Assembly (NCBI RefSeq): GCF_963855985.1
Contig: NC_087099.1
Coordinates: forward strand, 1,580,001-1,644,000
Origin: Ostrinia nubilalis
Taxonomy: Eukaryota > Arthropoda > Insecta > Lepidoptera > Crambidae
Reading direction: 5' to 3'
Length of the DNA stretch: 64,000 nucleotides
The translations under genes and the position numbers were made by a program. Below, piece after piece: positions 45,739 through 57,115 of the stretch. The notes beneath the pieces were generated by a model. That model was given only the letters and a program-made list of their open reading frames with translations, was not told the origin of the DNA and ran no database searches. The number at the start of each line of letters is the position of its first letter. The stretch's first letter is position 1.

Positions 45739-46223
45739 TGACAAGGCAGTGACATCATGGTTTGTTTAATTGTATTAAAATGAAAAGTGATGTCGTGGTC
45801 TTTCTTTTTAGTTCTTAAATTGTTCGTACATTTAAACAATACAAAAAGGCTGCGCTCGTGTAATGCGTAGATAATACCGATTGTTACCTGTCAAAATTGC
45901 TTGTTTTGTTTTTCAACATTTACCGTGCCATTAATGGAAATCTTAAGATTTACCAACGAAATGGTGGTAAGAGTTCGAATCGCAAACCTTTTGGGACATT
46001 TACCATTAGGAATTGGTAGATCTTAGGTTTTACTGGAATATCTTAGGATTTACTGCAATTCGAGCTTTTACAGTAACATGGAGATTGACAGATTTTTGAC
46101 TTTTGTTAAAGTAAAAATAAGATGGTGCAACCCAGCCTTAGATAGCCAATATTAACTCGTTACTAAACAAACAGTTCTATTTTTTGGCAATTAAAGTCTA
46201 AAATTCTTATTGTATATTTGTTA

Positions 46224-46834
46224 CGGTTAAAGATAGGTATGAACATAAACTTAAGATTAGCCGGCTAAACTTAAGTTTATCTTCGACGAGGTGTTAATGT
46301 TAGTTTCTTCTATCTTTAGCCGGCTAAACTTAAGTGTAACCGCAGGCCCTTGGCTAAAAATGTATAAGGAAATGGAAAAGGAAAAAATGTAATAATGTTT
46401 ACTATTTTGACAGGAAAACTTTACTAAAAAATAATCACTTTCGTTACGCATACTTTTATGTATCTATGTAGGTATTCAAAATTACAATAATTATTACAAT
46501 AACAAAATATTAATTACTTAAAACAATATCTACCTAATTATTAAAATAAAATAATAATGAACCATTTTGTCATTACAGAATCTTCTGTAGGTAGGTATTT
46601 AAAATTACAAAATGCGTGTTGTCTCCCCACCGCCCCCTCAAGCCCTCCGCCGGCCTGGCGCGCCCATCGAATACATTTTTAGCCGTTTCGTTTTAGGTAA
46701 AGTGCACATTAGCCGGCTAAAGATGGAATATCACGACGCAAACTAACATGTTATCGAACTTTAGCCGCTTCTCGAAGATAAACTTAAGTTTAGCCGGCTA
46801 ATCTTAAGTTTATGTTCACACCTATCTTTAGCCG
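46224..46834. mobile_element. 611-bp inverted-repeat element with TTAGCCGGCTAA motifs, TA duplication
   Basis: The left arm cggttaaagataggtatgaa and reverse complement of the right arm cggctaaagataggtgtgaa extend about 75 bp with high similarity. TA flanks it at 46222-46223 and 46835-46836. The 12-bp palindrome ttagccggctaa occurs four times exactly (46258, 46316, 46709, 46790). Confidence 0.75.
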
Positions 46835-46996
46835 TAACATATTCACATTTACGTTAATCCGTTTAATATTGGGGAACCAACTGCGCTTTGGTCGACGAAA
46901 TTTAATAACAGCGACAGTTCGGAGACAGGAAGAATAATGACCGAGTGATAACGACTGTCGCCTTTTAACTCTTTTTAGCGCAGCAAAGGCATACAG

Positions 46997-47638
46997 TAGA
47001 GATGGGTTATACTAGGTAAATTTGATACTAGGTGCACCTATTCCTAGTATTTATTATAATACTTGATCCAAATACCTATTCCACCTAGTACGTAGTAATT
47101 TAGCATACGTGACGCGACTAGTGCGGACTAATCCACGTAATATGACCTTTAAAATACAATTTTTTTTAAAAGATACAACCGTAGTATGAATAATGCAATT
47201 TGATATTGAATAATAATTCCTCCCTTCATACTTCAACAGGCTTAGGTCTGTCAACTTAAAAGTTGGCGTATTTAAAAGATATCAATTTCATAAAAATATT
47301 TAGCTACATATTTTTTCTTATTTACATGAATATGGTTTGACTACGTTTGTGTGCGTTTGCTTCGTCGCGCTCAAATTTGTTTGGTCAGACAGAGACGGAG
47401 TGAATCTCTACGTTCGCACATAAGCTTAGCGAGAAATACTAGGTGCGCGTAATACACGACTACGGATTAAGCAATAATAACCTCTATTGCTTTGATGATA
47501 GGGTCGGAAATCGTGTAATTTATAAAATACTAGGTGGATCAAGTATTTAAAAAATTGGAATAGGTGCCGCCTAGTACTGTATAATACCTAGTGTGTGGAT
47601 CTGTTCTAGTAAATACGTCTCATCTCTAGCATACAGCG
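46997..47638. mobile_element. Non-autonomous hAT element with perfect 8-bp TSD
   Basis: Starts tagagatgggttatactagg and ends catctcta, with gcatacag on both sides (46989-46996, 47639-47646). An 8-bp duplication and an AGAGATGGG-type terminus fit hAT. Subterminal cctattcc and ctaggt motifs recur on both sides. The interior has no transposase. Confidence 0.88.
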
Positions 47639-47925
47639 GTACAGCTTTGCATAGATTCGGAATTAAAAGCGGAGCACTTTTTTAGGGATGCAAGGCAAAG
47701 GTGTGTTGCTGTACAGCTTTAGATTGCAACGTTAAAATTACTACATTTTGTTAAAGGTGAGAATGTAGTTTTGTAAAATGTAAAGTTTTATTTAATTATT
47801 TTCTTCTGCCAGATTTGTATTACGATACCTACAGCTAAGGATTTTGGAATTGAATCTTAAACAAAACTAGGTATTAACTAGTCACTATGCTCTCTTCTTA
47901 TTCTCTGCTTATCATATTAAATTCC

Positions 47926-48145
47926 TTCGTTCGTTCGTTTCCGTCAAATGACGTCTACTGATGGACAAAGGCCTTCCCTAATGGTTCTCACAATGACCGG
48001 TCCTGCATCCAGATATTTCCCGCGACCTTCACCAGATCGTCGGTCCATCTAGTACAATAGTGGACGGCCTCCCTACACGACGTCTTCCGACCCATGGACG
48101 GCATTCTAGAACTTTTCTGCCCCAACGACTATCAGCTCTTTATGT
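47926..48145 (-). mobile_element. RTE-type LINE 3' fragment, GAAC tail
   Basis: The minus strand encodes a degraded RWGRKVLECRPWVGRRRVGR segment, then the terminal module and a GAAC-repeat tail (plus strand ttcgttcgttcg). 5'-truncated; no clear duplication. Confidence 0.8.
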
Positions 48146-49130
48146 GAGCTGTAACAAGTTTATTAATAATTCACAGACAATAAATCAAACATAATTTGAT
48201 CTTCAGCTATTACTACGTGAATACCCATAATTTGTTACAACTCCAAACATAAGATAACTGATTTATTTCGGGAAAAACCTAATTGGATGGTCCTTCAGCA
48301 AACAAAATTATACTTTCGTTACAGCGAACAAATGTAGCGAAAAATCTAACTAAACCGAACAAGCTGTATGCCTTTGCGTTTATTTCCAGGGGAAATTAAA
48401 AGATGGTCGTTTGGCGGACAAATTAAGTGGGGGTGCATAGTGGGTGCACCGTCCCAACAGTAACCGTTTAATTGCGCTGGTGTTGGTCCAAATGTCCACC
48501 AGGACATGGAGATGGGAATGGAGTTAGTATGCTGGAAGTGACCACCTAAATAGAAACATTCCATAGTATATAGAGATGGCAACTGATGCGCTGAGTTCGA
48601 AACTTAGTGTCGCATTAAAAATTCACACATACAAAGTAATCAAAATATGTGCTCATTATCCACTACGGTATCAGTACTCAACGTAAATCAAGCAAAACGT
48701 CATCTTAGTGCGCACTCGCTGAAATAATATTTTGTATATCTGAAAATGTTGTGAATGCTTATACTAAAACGTTTGTTTTTATTTGTATAGAGAACCATAG
48801 TGTCTAGACAAACCTAAAGAGGATTTAGGACGCTATTTGGATCAAATATGTAATTGCTCAATGATGATTAATAAATAAATAAATAAATAAATAATGTAAA
48901 CTGTTTACATTATGACGTCGCTGCTGTCATCATTGCTGTCACGAGCAATGTCTCTTTTTGGGCATATTGCTGCGACACCGGCCCCGCCCCCTTGTCACAT
49001 CTCCCTTTAGTTTCTGTGATCTGTGAAACATTCAGTTATGTTGGCGGTAGCGCTTTGGCGGCTATCGCTAATGTTATAGGACGTCGCACATTTATCAACC
49101 CGGAAAGGGATCGTAACCGTATCAACTTAG
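48146..49130. other. Unannotated sequence with a TAAA microsatellite
   Basis: (TAAA)n occupies about 48868-48893. No gene recognised. Confidence 0.45.
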
Positions 49131-49407
49131 TCGGCCGTTTGGTGTAGTGGTTCAGAACGGACTACTATGCCGAGAGGTCCCGGGTTCGATTCCCGGCCGG
49201 GCAGAAATTGAAATGATGAATTTTAATTTCTGTGACGGGTCTGGGTGTAAATATGTATAATATGTATGTATTTAATAAAAAAAAATAAAAAAAAGTAGAC
49301 ATATAAGTAGTATATCCATTAAGCTAGCACCCATAACACAAGCATTGAGTTGCTTACTTTGGGGCTAGCTGGCGCTGTGTGAAATTGTCCAAAGATTTAT
49401 TATTATT
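49131..49407 (+). mobile_element. tRNA-derived SINE with TTA tail
   Basis: The head 49131-49203 resembles a tRNA: box A-like tggtgtagtgg, a weak anticodon arm, box B ggttcgattcc, and a final stem pairing cggcc with ggccg. The body (gctagcacccataacacaag, tgtgtgaaattgtccaaag) and an attattattat tail follow. It would be transcribed by RNA polymerase III from internal boxes and mobilised by a LINE. The tail is interrupted by the element at 49408. Confidence 0.8.
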
Positions 49408-49667
49408 ATCTATTTATTCAATTTCCTTCTTATTTTTAATAATTTTTTTTACAATGTAAATTATAAAAAAAAACTAAAAATACATTATAAAAAAAATTCT
49501 TAAAAATAGTTAATCCGCTGGTAGCGGAGCAGGGCCCAAGCTACCGGTGGTCAGGGTCACAGGCTGAGGAACCTCCGGACAATGCGTGCCGTGCTGAGGA
49601 TCACCGCCTTTTGAATCTGACCCTTGAGCCAACCATCTAGCGAGAGCTTCTTTAGGCGAGACAACTT
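49408..49667 (-). mobile_element. 5'-truncated Dong-like (R4 clade) LINE inserted in the TTA repeat
   Basis: The minus strand encodes RLKKLSLDGWLKGQIQKAVI and then LSTARIVRRFLSL before a stop, followed by a long AT-rich 3' UTR. It lies exactly between two (TTA)n blocks, 49396-49407 and 49661-49687. Dong elements are known to insert in TAA repeats, which suggests the clade. The protein end alone would not prove it. Confidence 0.5.
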
Positions 49668-49711
49668 TATTATTATTATTATTATTTAAACTCGAGGCTT
49701 ATATTCTTTCA

Positions 49712-50616
49712 GTCTTATTCATAAAAATCCTCTAAAATAGGTTTAAAACACTCATTAGTTAAAATGCTCATTAGTGCTAATAAACCTTTTATAAAATTCT
49801 CTATTCATAAACGTTCAATATACCCATTTTAACTATCTTCTCGCTAAAAGACATTTTAGCGTTGTTATGTTGTCGTTCTGATGAATCCATAGATAAAAAT
49901 GCCAAAACCAATGGCCCACGGCCCAAAAAAAAAAGTTTAACGTCACTTACGACATAATGACAATGACATTTGTTTGTTGTTTGTTATTATTGCATGTGTT
50001 GTGTTTCGTGCAGCAGAGGTGCTTCGTGGTATTTTTGCAAAGAAAATTGTATTGCTTAATAGAAATAAACATGGAAAACGAAAAAAATAAAAAGAACCTG
50101 TCGCCACCTTGCAACAATGTCTATTTTATTTTTAGTTCGGCATCACAAGTTACTTACTTGTACGTTCATAGAGTAATATCCTTTTCTGTTAATATAATAT
50201 TGACCTGCGTCACCACTATATTTCTTTATTTTTATATGGGTGCAATCAATACACCCCAAGACAGAAGGAAATCGCCGTATATTGTAAAATCCCCTTATTA
50301 CTTTATTACTAACTTTATAAACCTTGCAAATAGCCACACGAAAAAGAGGACGTCAACTGTAACAAACCTCAAGTCAAAACGGTTCGGACTCATCTGTGGT
50401 TCGGACCGGACGCAAAAAAATCAGCTGTTGCACATTTGTCGGCCATATTTCTCTTTATTAGAGGTTTAAAGTAGGGTCGACCCTGTTATAAGTTATGAAG
50501 CGGGTATTGAATACTTACAAAGCTTTTTAGCGGTATATGACGTTTATGAATAATACTTTTCGGGATTTTTACTATAACAAGCTAATAAACCTATTTTAAA
50601 TTTTTAGGAATAAGAC
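49712..50616. mobile_element. Deleted PIF/Harbinger element
   Basis: Inverted ends gtcttattcataaaaat (left) and gtcttattcctaaaaattt (right, reverse complement), with further paired stretches (ttattcataaacgt). It contains a minus-strand Harbinger transposase piece, which identifies the superfamily. About 905 bp, much shorter than an autonomous element. The expected TWA duplication is not obvious at these borders, so they may be a few bases off. Confidence 0.7.
50088..50337 (-). pseudogene. Harbinger transposase fragment (DDE_Tnp_4)
   Basis: The minus strand reads RRFPSVLGCIDCTHIKIKKY and then NRKGYYSMNVQV, the hallmark block around the first catalytic Asp (GCIDCTHI) in Harbinger/HARBI1 transposases. 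After a frameshift near 50150 the reading resumes as CDAELKIK with a stop, then TLLQGGD, matching the next conserved block. The N-terminal part, the second Asp and the Glu are missing. The enzyme would cut and paste elements with TWA targets; this copy cannot. Confidence 0.85.
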
Positions 50617-50793
50617 CGTTTGTATGAAACTCCATACTGCAACGCACACTACGTAACGTAAACACCTCGCTTCGCGATTGACAGTGTGAGAAAGGCGCTG
50701 ACAGCTCCCGAAAGGCGATACCGTGTTGATCCCTTTCAGAGTTGATAAGCATTCTATAGGCCGCTACGTAGAAATGAATAGTATCCCGACTTA

Positions 50794-50949
50794 GGGATGA
50801 TTTTACCATCGTCGGATAACTTTTAACCAAGCTTTTAACTGAAGAATAAGTTTGGCATATTGACAGTTTCAGTATGTAACATATTATTATGTCAAAATGA
50901 CAAGTTTACTCTTCCGTTAAAAATTATCCGACGGTGGTAAAATCAGCCC
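50794..50949. mobile_element. MITE, TIR gggatgattttaccatcgtc, TA duplication
   Basis: The left end gggatgattttaccatcgtc and reverse complement of the right end gggctgattttaccaccgtc continue with ggataa. TA flanks at 50792-50793 and 50950-50951. Confidence 0.75.
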
Positions 50950-50951
50950 TA

Positions 50952-51660
50952 AGTCGCATTTATTACAAGAATCTCCATGCTTCGGAAGGTATGTTATAAG
51001 CTGGCCCCAGCTAATCCTATTTAGTCCTTAAGATAAGTTAGAGGCAGTAGATCACATCTGACTGAGTACACATATTTACTCTGGGTTTGCATGGTAGAAT
51101 AGGCTAGTTTCCTAAAAAATTTTTTTTAGTCCGTCATGTTTAATATCAATAAATATTGGAAACGTATATTTTTATTTGTCAATCTAACAAATAATTACAT
51201 AGTTATGGTGCGTTGAAGTTCCGCACGACGTCACAACGTGTGGCATTTTTATGCACGCATTGACGTCACGGGCCTCTTCTTATGAACTTTGGCGCGCTTT
51301 ATCTCTTTAAATTTTCATTAGTTTGAAAAAGTGAAAAATACGTGTAGAGTATTTTTTGATAAGTTAACTGACGGACTAATTAAAACTCTTGATTTTTGAC
51401 CCAGGAAACATCCCTATTTGGTAGAGCTACTCCACAGTTTAGGGTGAAAGTGCCCTGCTTGGCTGAATGTCGTGACGACAGACAGACTTGATTGCGAGCA
51501 TCTTCAACAACAAATATCATTTTAGGATTTTTATGCAACATCTAGTGCTAGAGTATCCTTGTTCCACGATTGGGCGTGACCGTCAAATGGGCAGTTAGTG
51601 GTACCGGCGGCGCCGAACTAGCCGGTAGCCGGTATTTACGGCATGGCCGTATAAACAGCG
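50952..51660. other. Unannotated sequence
   Basis: No gene recognised. The end (about 51590-51660) is GC-rich and leads into the repeat array. Confidence 0.4.
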
Positions 51661-51836
51661 CACAGACCCCTCAGCATGCGAGCTCTTCGCTGAATTTACA
51701 AGGCGACGGCATTTTCTTTACGGACTGCATTTACTAGTAGTAAAGATGCGACTCCGTTCTGTGTAGTTTAGTTGGGTAGCGAAATTAACGAGCGCTGCTC
51801 TGGCGAGGTGGTATTTTTTTTAAAGATTATTAGTCA

Positions 51837-52196
51837 CTAGCTTTCCGCCCGCGGCTTCGCCTGCGTGGAATTTTGTCTGTCACAGAAAAACTTCATCGCG
51901 CTCGTTCCTGTTTCAAAAACCAGGATAAAACCATCCTATGTCCTTTCTCGGGACTCAACCTATCTCTATGCCAAACATCAGATTCGGTTCAGTGGCTTAG
52001 GTGTGAAAGCGAGACAGATAGACAGACAGAGTTACTTTCACATTTCGTTCGTTCGTTTCAGCCGAAAGACGTCCACTGCTGGACAAAGGCCTCCCCCAAG
52101 GATTTCCACAAAGACCGGTCCTGCGCCGCTTGCATCCAGCGACCTTCACCAGATCGTCATAAGAAGTCACTTTTACATTTATAATATTAAAGTATA
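51837..52196 (-). mobile_element. Helitron (minus strand) split by a LINE
   Basis: The minus strand ends gcgaagccgcgggcggaaagCTAG at 51837. The 5' part (ttataatattaa on the plus strand) lies after the LINE insertion, at 52169-52196. The interior has catcctatgtcctttctcgg and gacagatagacagacag. Confidence 0.75.
52046..52168 (-). mobile_element. RTE-type LINE, GAAC tail, inserted in the Helitron
   Basis: Flanked by actttcacattt (52034-52045) and acttttacattt (52169-52180), a 12-bp duplication with one change. The flanks are the interrupted Helitron, so the order of insertion is clear. Confidence 0.88.
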
Positions 52197-52239
52197 GGTT
52201 TGTCATTGCACAAGTTACTAATAGTCTCGTTAGCCCCCA

Positions 52240-52378
52240 GCAGCTAAATTAAATATGCTTGTGTCTCGAGTGAGCTCACCACAATATTCGAACGGCAGCG
52301 GGGGGGGACCGAACCCGCGTTCCCTGGATCACGAATCGGCCAGTCCGACCCCTTCACCGTTCGGCTATCGTGTCTTAG
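52240..52378 (-). mobile_element. tRNA-derived SINE head (minus)
   Basis: The minus strand carries gatagccgaacggtgaaggg (box A TAGCCGAACGG) and, about 45 nt later, cgggttcggtcc (box B). The body gtggtgagctcactcgagac follows. Diverged from any functional tRNA. Confidence 0.6.
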
Positions 52379-52587
52379 TATAGGCCCCTTACAGGACACT
52401 TGTACACGTCCCAAATATGCCCTACCTTCACTTTGGGACAACATAATTATGGGCTGGTGCTGAGAAGAAGTGACCGCTCAGCATGCGAGCCACTTCTCTG
52501 AATTTACAAGGCGACGGCATTTTCTTTACAGGCTGCACTTAGTAAAGATGCGACTCCGTTCTGTATAGAGATAGGTAGCTTGGTAGG

Positions 52588-52722
52588 TTCGTTTGTTTCA
52601 GCCGAATGACGTCCACTGCTGGACAAAGGCCTCCCCTAAATATTCTTACAACAACCGGTCCTGCGCTGCCCGCATCCAGATACTTCCTGCGACCTTCACC
52701 AGATTGTCGGTCCACCTAGAGG
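52588..52722 (-). mobile_element. RTE-type LINE 3' fragment, GAAC tail, inside the array
   Basis: ttcgtttgtttcagccgaat module through ccagattgtcggtccaccta. tggtag flanks both sides (weak 6-bp duplication). It replaces part of the second array copy. Confidence 0.8.
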
Positions 52723-53269
52723 TGGTAGATAGGTGCTTCGAGTATGCACAAAGGCTTTTATGTACAAAATCATGACATTTACCTATAGTATATAGGATGA
52801 TAGGCCCTTTACAGTACACGTTCCAAATATAGCTTACCCTACCACTACTATGGGACAACATAATATGGGCTGGTGCTAAGAAGTGGCCCCTCAGTATGTG
52901 AGCCACTTCACTGAATTTACAAGGCGACGGGGCATTTTCTTTATGGGCTGCATTTAATAAAGATGCGACTCCGTTTTGTATCGTCGAGTTACGAGTAAGC
53001 AGGTAGCGAAATTAACGAGCGCTTTGCTCTAGCTTGGTGGTAGGGACTCGGAGAACGCACAAAGGTATATACCTTTGGGTTATTAAGTTGGGCTTAGGGT
53101 GGTATAGTTAAACCGAGTGGCTGATGAAAATATTTTTGTGTAAGAGACTTTAGAAGATTTGGTCCGGACTAATATTGTTTGTTGTTCGTCGTAATTTGAG
53201 GAAAGCTAGATTTAGTAAAAGAGACCGTAACGCGTATTAGTTGACTTCAACCAAACTTATACGACACCT

Positions 53270-53402
53270 CATCATCATCATCATTTCAGCCACAGGACGT
53301 CCACTGCTGCACATAGACCTCCCCCAATGCTTTCCATGTTGATCGATTGGTAGCGGCCTGCGTCCAGCGCTTCCCTGCTACCTTTAAGATGTCGTCGGTC
53401 GG
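53270..53402 (-). mobile_element. 5'-truncated RTE-type LINE, ATG tail, 12-bp TSD
   Basis: Perfect tatacgacacct duplication at 53258-53269 and 53403-53414. Closely related to the copy at 2469-2656 (shared gttgatcgattggtagcgg). Confidence 0.92.
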
Positions 53403-53414
53403 TATACGACACCT

Positions 53415-55887
53415 ATTTAGTTAATAGATATTATATATTTATACTCAAATTTCAAACAAGTCTTAAAGACAAATTAGTATGTTTCCAAAGCCCTGTGCCT
53501 AGAACCATACTAAAATGTGAGTACTGGGTGAATGGAATTATGAAAATACTAGATTGCATAAAAATAAAATTCAAGAGGCACCTATTTTAAGGCGGCTCAT
53601 AGAGTTATGTACGAAGAATAATTCTACAGCCCATATCCCGACGACGGCACATAAAACAATAAAGGATAAGCTAACAACCGGAGTGCTCCAAAGATATTGT
53701 TATCGGAAATAAATATTTCTGCGCAAATTGCTTGTTATTGAAACTGAGAGCCACTCAGACACCCGACACGGGGTAATTCGCTCGCGGGAACGTTCTGGAA
53801 TAACTATAGCACTAATATATTGGGTGCATGTCTTAGTTGTCGAAGGCAGGGAGTAATAGTCGTAAAATAATTATTTAGTTTCGTATTACAAAACAACGTT
53901 TAAAACTGGATTCAATTTCAGTCTCAGATTCTGTGGGTCGATAAGACAGGTTCTACCTATCACAAGCTAAAATCTTTCATAGATTTTTGACGCACTCACT
54001 AGCGATGACGTTTAATTTTTTAAACTCGTGGTAAAAGTCACAGAACAGATCAGTCTATTAAAAATTAAACGATCTAAAAATCTCAAGCTATGCTTTAAAT
54101 TGAATGAGCTTTTGATAGAGCTTCGTTCTGCCATAGGCACCTTAGGTCGTTATGGGTTTAATTTAGATATTTTAAGTATGAGTGTCAAACTCAGTCTATC
54201 TTTCTTATTATTTTGAAACAACACATAACAGTTCAGTGTCTTTCTAATAATTTAATCAGGTTTTGCAAAATTAAGTATTCACTTAACTAATTATCTTACT
54301 TACATAACCGTATGACATATTGTGTGCTTTTTATCTCTAACATAAATGAGCTCTATCAAACACCGAAACAGCGCTCTAAACTTCAAGACTGAGGAAAATC
54401 TTGAGCACTAAACTAAATGGATTATAATTTTTCAAGCTTATAAGGCTATATCCTCACTTAAGATTTTATTAGTAGTCATGCTGTCGCGAATCGCGTTCGG
54501 CTTAAAACTAAAAAATGTGTAGTTTTTTTTACCCAATTTTTGCTAAGTACTAATCATCGTACCTACTAAAATGATAATTAGTGACTTTCTTCAATAATGC
54601 AAGTATTTTTTTTACTTAAACGTCTTCAATGCATACCTTCAAATTAATGAACTCTCAATTTTAAGTAAAAGCAAGATCATCAGCCTGTCTCTATACAAAA
54701 ATCTTCTCACTGTACTTATCATTATCTGGGATCCGTAAGTAGGGTCCTAAGCTTCTCCTTGAAATAAGTCTCCGCCCAAAAATGACATACGTACCTACTT
54801 CAACACCGCAGAACAAAATCTTCCTCTTGTGTACACAGCTCAAGGCGAAAAGATAATGTTGATGTGAAATTTGAAGCGATAAGTAGGTTGTGTGTTCATA
54901 ATAAACTTGTGACGTTATCTTTGGAAGGGTTACCAAGATTTATAGTCCAAGGGCCTGAGCACAAACAGGGTATAGTTTCCACATAAATCAAAAAGCAATT
55001 TTGTTTTGATAGTGTGGAAGAAATAGACGTTGGTACTGGGTTATGGAAAAAAACAATTTCGGCAATATATCATTTGGCATGTTACTTACAACTGGTACAG
55101 GCTCAACAAAGCTAATACTAAACTGTGGCATCTTATGTAGGGATTTGAAACAAAAATGTGTAGTACTGAGATCTTATTAGTTATTATCAGAATTATAGAA
55201 TAAAACTTCATGTAATAAAGCATTAAATAGCTTATTTAGGTATTATAAGCTTATATCTGGTGTGATAAAAGTAGTCGTATAATAAAAGAAACTTATTTTA
55301 TTCCAATAATTAACCTGCTAGCTCACTCAATCTCAATGCAGTAAAAATTGTGACGACAATAATGGCCTCCAACATTATCCAGGCGCAATCTAGTCGTTAA
55401 TTCAATTAAAAGCGAAAAGTTTTAAGTTAATTTTCATGCAGAACATAAATTGGCAGCAGTCCAGCCTCAGGTCTATTTTAAAGCCAAGTTTTTTTCATAA
55501 TGGAACAGAGTTTTTCACAAAGGCCCTAGAACCTTCGCTGAAAAATAAATGGCAACTGAAAACCAGCCACCTGTTTTTGATTATGTTAATGAATTAAGTA
55601 ATTAATGTACGTATTTTAAATGAAATTATAATATTTTGCTTGCTTTGCGTCGAAGTTATGTTTTAGTAGAAGTCTTTTAGCTAGGCATAAATACTATTTA
55701 TATACGGGTAAATATCTGACATTAACTTCATATTTTCGTTAGGCAAGAGTTAAATCGTACTCATAACGTGTCTAGTTTGATTATTATTTTAATGTATTAA
55801 TTTTACGACTCAATATGGTATATACCCTTTACCTTGATATGCCGTCGTCTATTATTTCAGTCTTCTTAGTATTTGACTAAGTTACTT
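53415..55887. other. Unannotated sequence
   Basis: No recognisable gene, RNA or bounded repeat in about 2.5 kb. Open frames (54028-54216, 54691-54936) are featureless. Confidence 0.4.
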
Positions 55888-55890
55888 TTA

Positions 55891-56007
55891 GGCTGAGTTG
55901 CACCATCAAACTTTGACTGTAACTATAACAATAACCGGTGGTTTTTGTACAGAGTTTGACAGATTTTGACGTTTGTCAAAGTTAAAGTAAGATGGTGCAA
56001 CCCAGCC
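55891..56007. mobile_element. Short MITE of the GGCTGRGTTGCA family
   Basis: Ends ggctgagttgcaccatc and (reverse complement) ggctgggttgcaccatctta. Flanks TTA and TAA. Same family as 44907-46137 and 56991-57112. Confidence 0.8.
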
Positions 56008-56010
56008 TAA

Positions 56011-56445
56011 GAAGAAGTCACAGTGTTAAAACAGATGTGCCCTCGTCTTTTGTTTCAGTCTTCTTCAATTTCATAGTTAAACTTTGACTATAAATAACAA
56101 CTAACTAACTAAACGGTTTCACTTACACGCCGATACATTGCTCATAACCATTATCGGAATCCCCGGCGAGCTACGGTTGCCCTGCGGCACCACTTGTCTT
56201 GCCTGACGGGCCTTGCATATCTTGCTGTAGGGTGGCCATGCTGTAAATTAAATCTTAGGATTTCAAATCATTGCCATGGGTACTCCCAGTCCTATCCTTT
56301 AAAATGACGCTATGTGTTTGGAGTGGTATGGAGTTTTCAGATGACTGTTGACCAGTCGGCCTTCCAAAATATGCTTTCTTGACACTCCGATACAATTCTA
56401 TCCCCTCAATTTTGTTTTCGTTTCGTTGGAAAAACTTTATCAAAA
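56011..56445. other. Unannotated sequence
   Basis: No gene or element assigned. Confidence 0.4.
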
Positions 56446-56960
56446 AAAAAAATCGAAAATCAAAATCTTTTATTTATATAGGTACAGACATGGTACATTT
56501 CATGGTAAAAAATAAAATAAAATAGATCCACGGTATGGCATGTAAAGTTCCATGTTTATGGTAAAATTCCATAGTTATGCCACATACACATTTTCGACCA
56601 CATACACAGTCCGTGTAATTGATATGGTGACAAAATACCATAGTTAGAATAGAATACACACCGGTGAAACTTTGATGGAGGTTGGAGTGATCACATAACG
56701 TCGGGGTTACCAATGTGGGATTTGAGGATACCACAATAAGGAAGCTATAGTGGAATCGCTTCCTTCCGAGCGGGTGTTGTGTTCGGGGACCAAGGTCCGG
56801 TGAAACTGTGTGGTCACCCTACCCATGTTATTGCAAGCCAGCACATCAATTCCAGTCGGATGTAGCCGGTGGCCAGTCCGAAGCCCGCCTGAAGGCTGTA
56901 CCGAGGTAAACATCGCACAAGCTTGCTCAACTGTTTTCATTCAAAACTGGAGGGTTCATT
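56446..56960 (-). mobile_element. Probable LINE 3' region, unclassified
   Basis: The minus strand ends in a gattttgattttcgat tail. Upstream it has a 77-residue frame (56940-56707) ending VTTQFHRTLVPEHNTRSEGS and then SLLWYPQIPHW. The tail type resembles 14948 and 19993. I cannot place the protein part. Confidence 0.4.
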
Positions 56961-56990
56961 ACCTAATAATATTAGAGAAATGATAACTAA

Positions 56991-57112
56991 GGCTGGCTAA
57001 GCATCTTACTTTGACTGTAACAAACGTTAAAAATCCATCAAACACCATACAAAAATCATCGGTTATCGTTATACTCGTAGTTACGGTCAAAGTTTGGTGG
57101 TTCAACTCAGCC
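56991..57112. mobile_element. Short MITE of the GGCTGRGTTGCA family, TAA duplication
   Basis: Left ggctggctaagcatcttact, right (reverse complement) ggctgagttgaaccaccaaa. TAA at 56988-56990 and 57113-57115. The interior shares ttgactgtaac with the copy at 55891. Confidence 0.75.
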
Positions 57113-57115
57113 TAA

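Larger units (their letters stand above)
44907..46137. mobile_element. 1231-bp inverted-repeat element, TTA duplication
   Basis: The left end ggctgagttgcaacacctta and the reverse complement of the right end ggctgggttgcaccatctta belong to the same family as the short MITEs at 55891 and 56991. TTA flanks it at 44904-44906 and 46138-46140. The arms continue inward with ttactgtaaaagctcgaatt. The middle holds a Helitron (45552-45738) and two adjoining palindromes. Confidence 0.8.
51665..53043. repeat. Degenerate three-copy array disrupted by LINE and SINE insertions
   Basis: The block tttacaaggcgacggcattt ... aaagatgcgactccgtt occurs at about 51700, 52500 and 52917. The last two are preceded by similar sequence (taggccc...ttacag, gggacaacata, gggctggtgctgagaag), so the unit is at least 250 bp and about 410 bp apart. 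The shared gtgctgagaag part relates it to the LINE family at 14948 and 19993. Confidence 0.65.

Noticed and set aside
49131..49203. Functional tRNA gene
   Set aside because: Internal boxes are good but the anticodon arm is poor, and it is followed directly by a SINE body and TTA tail.
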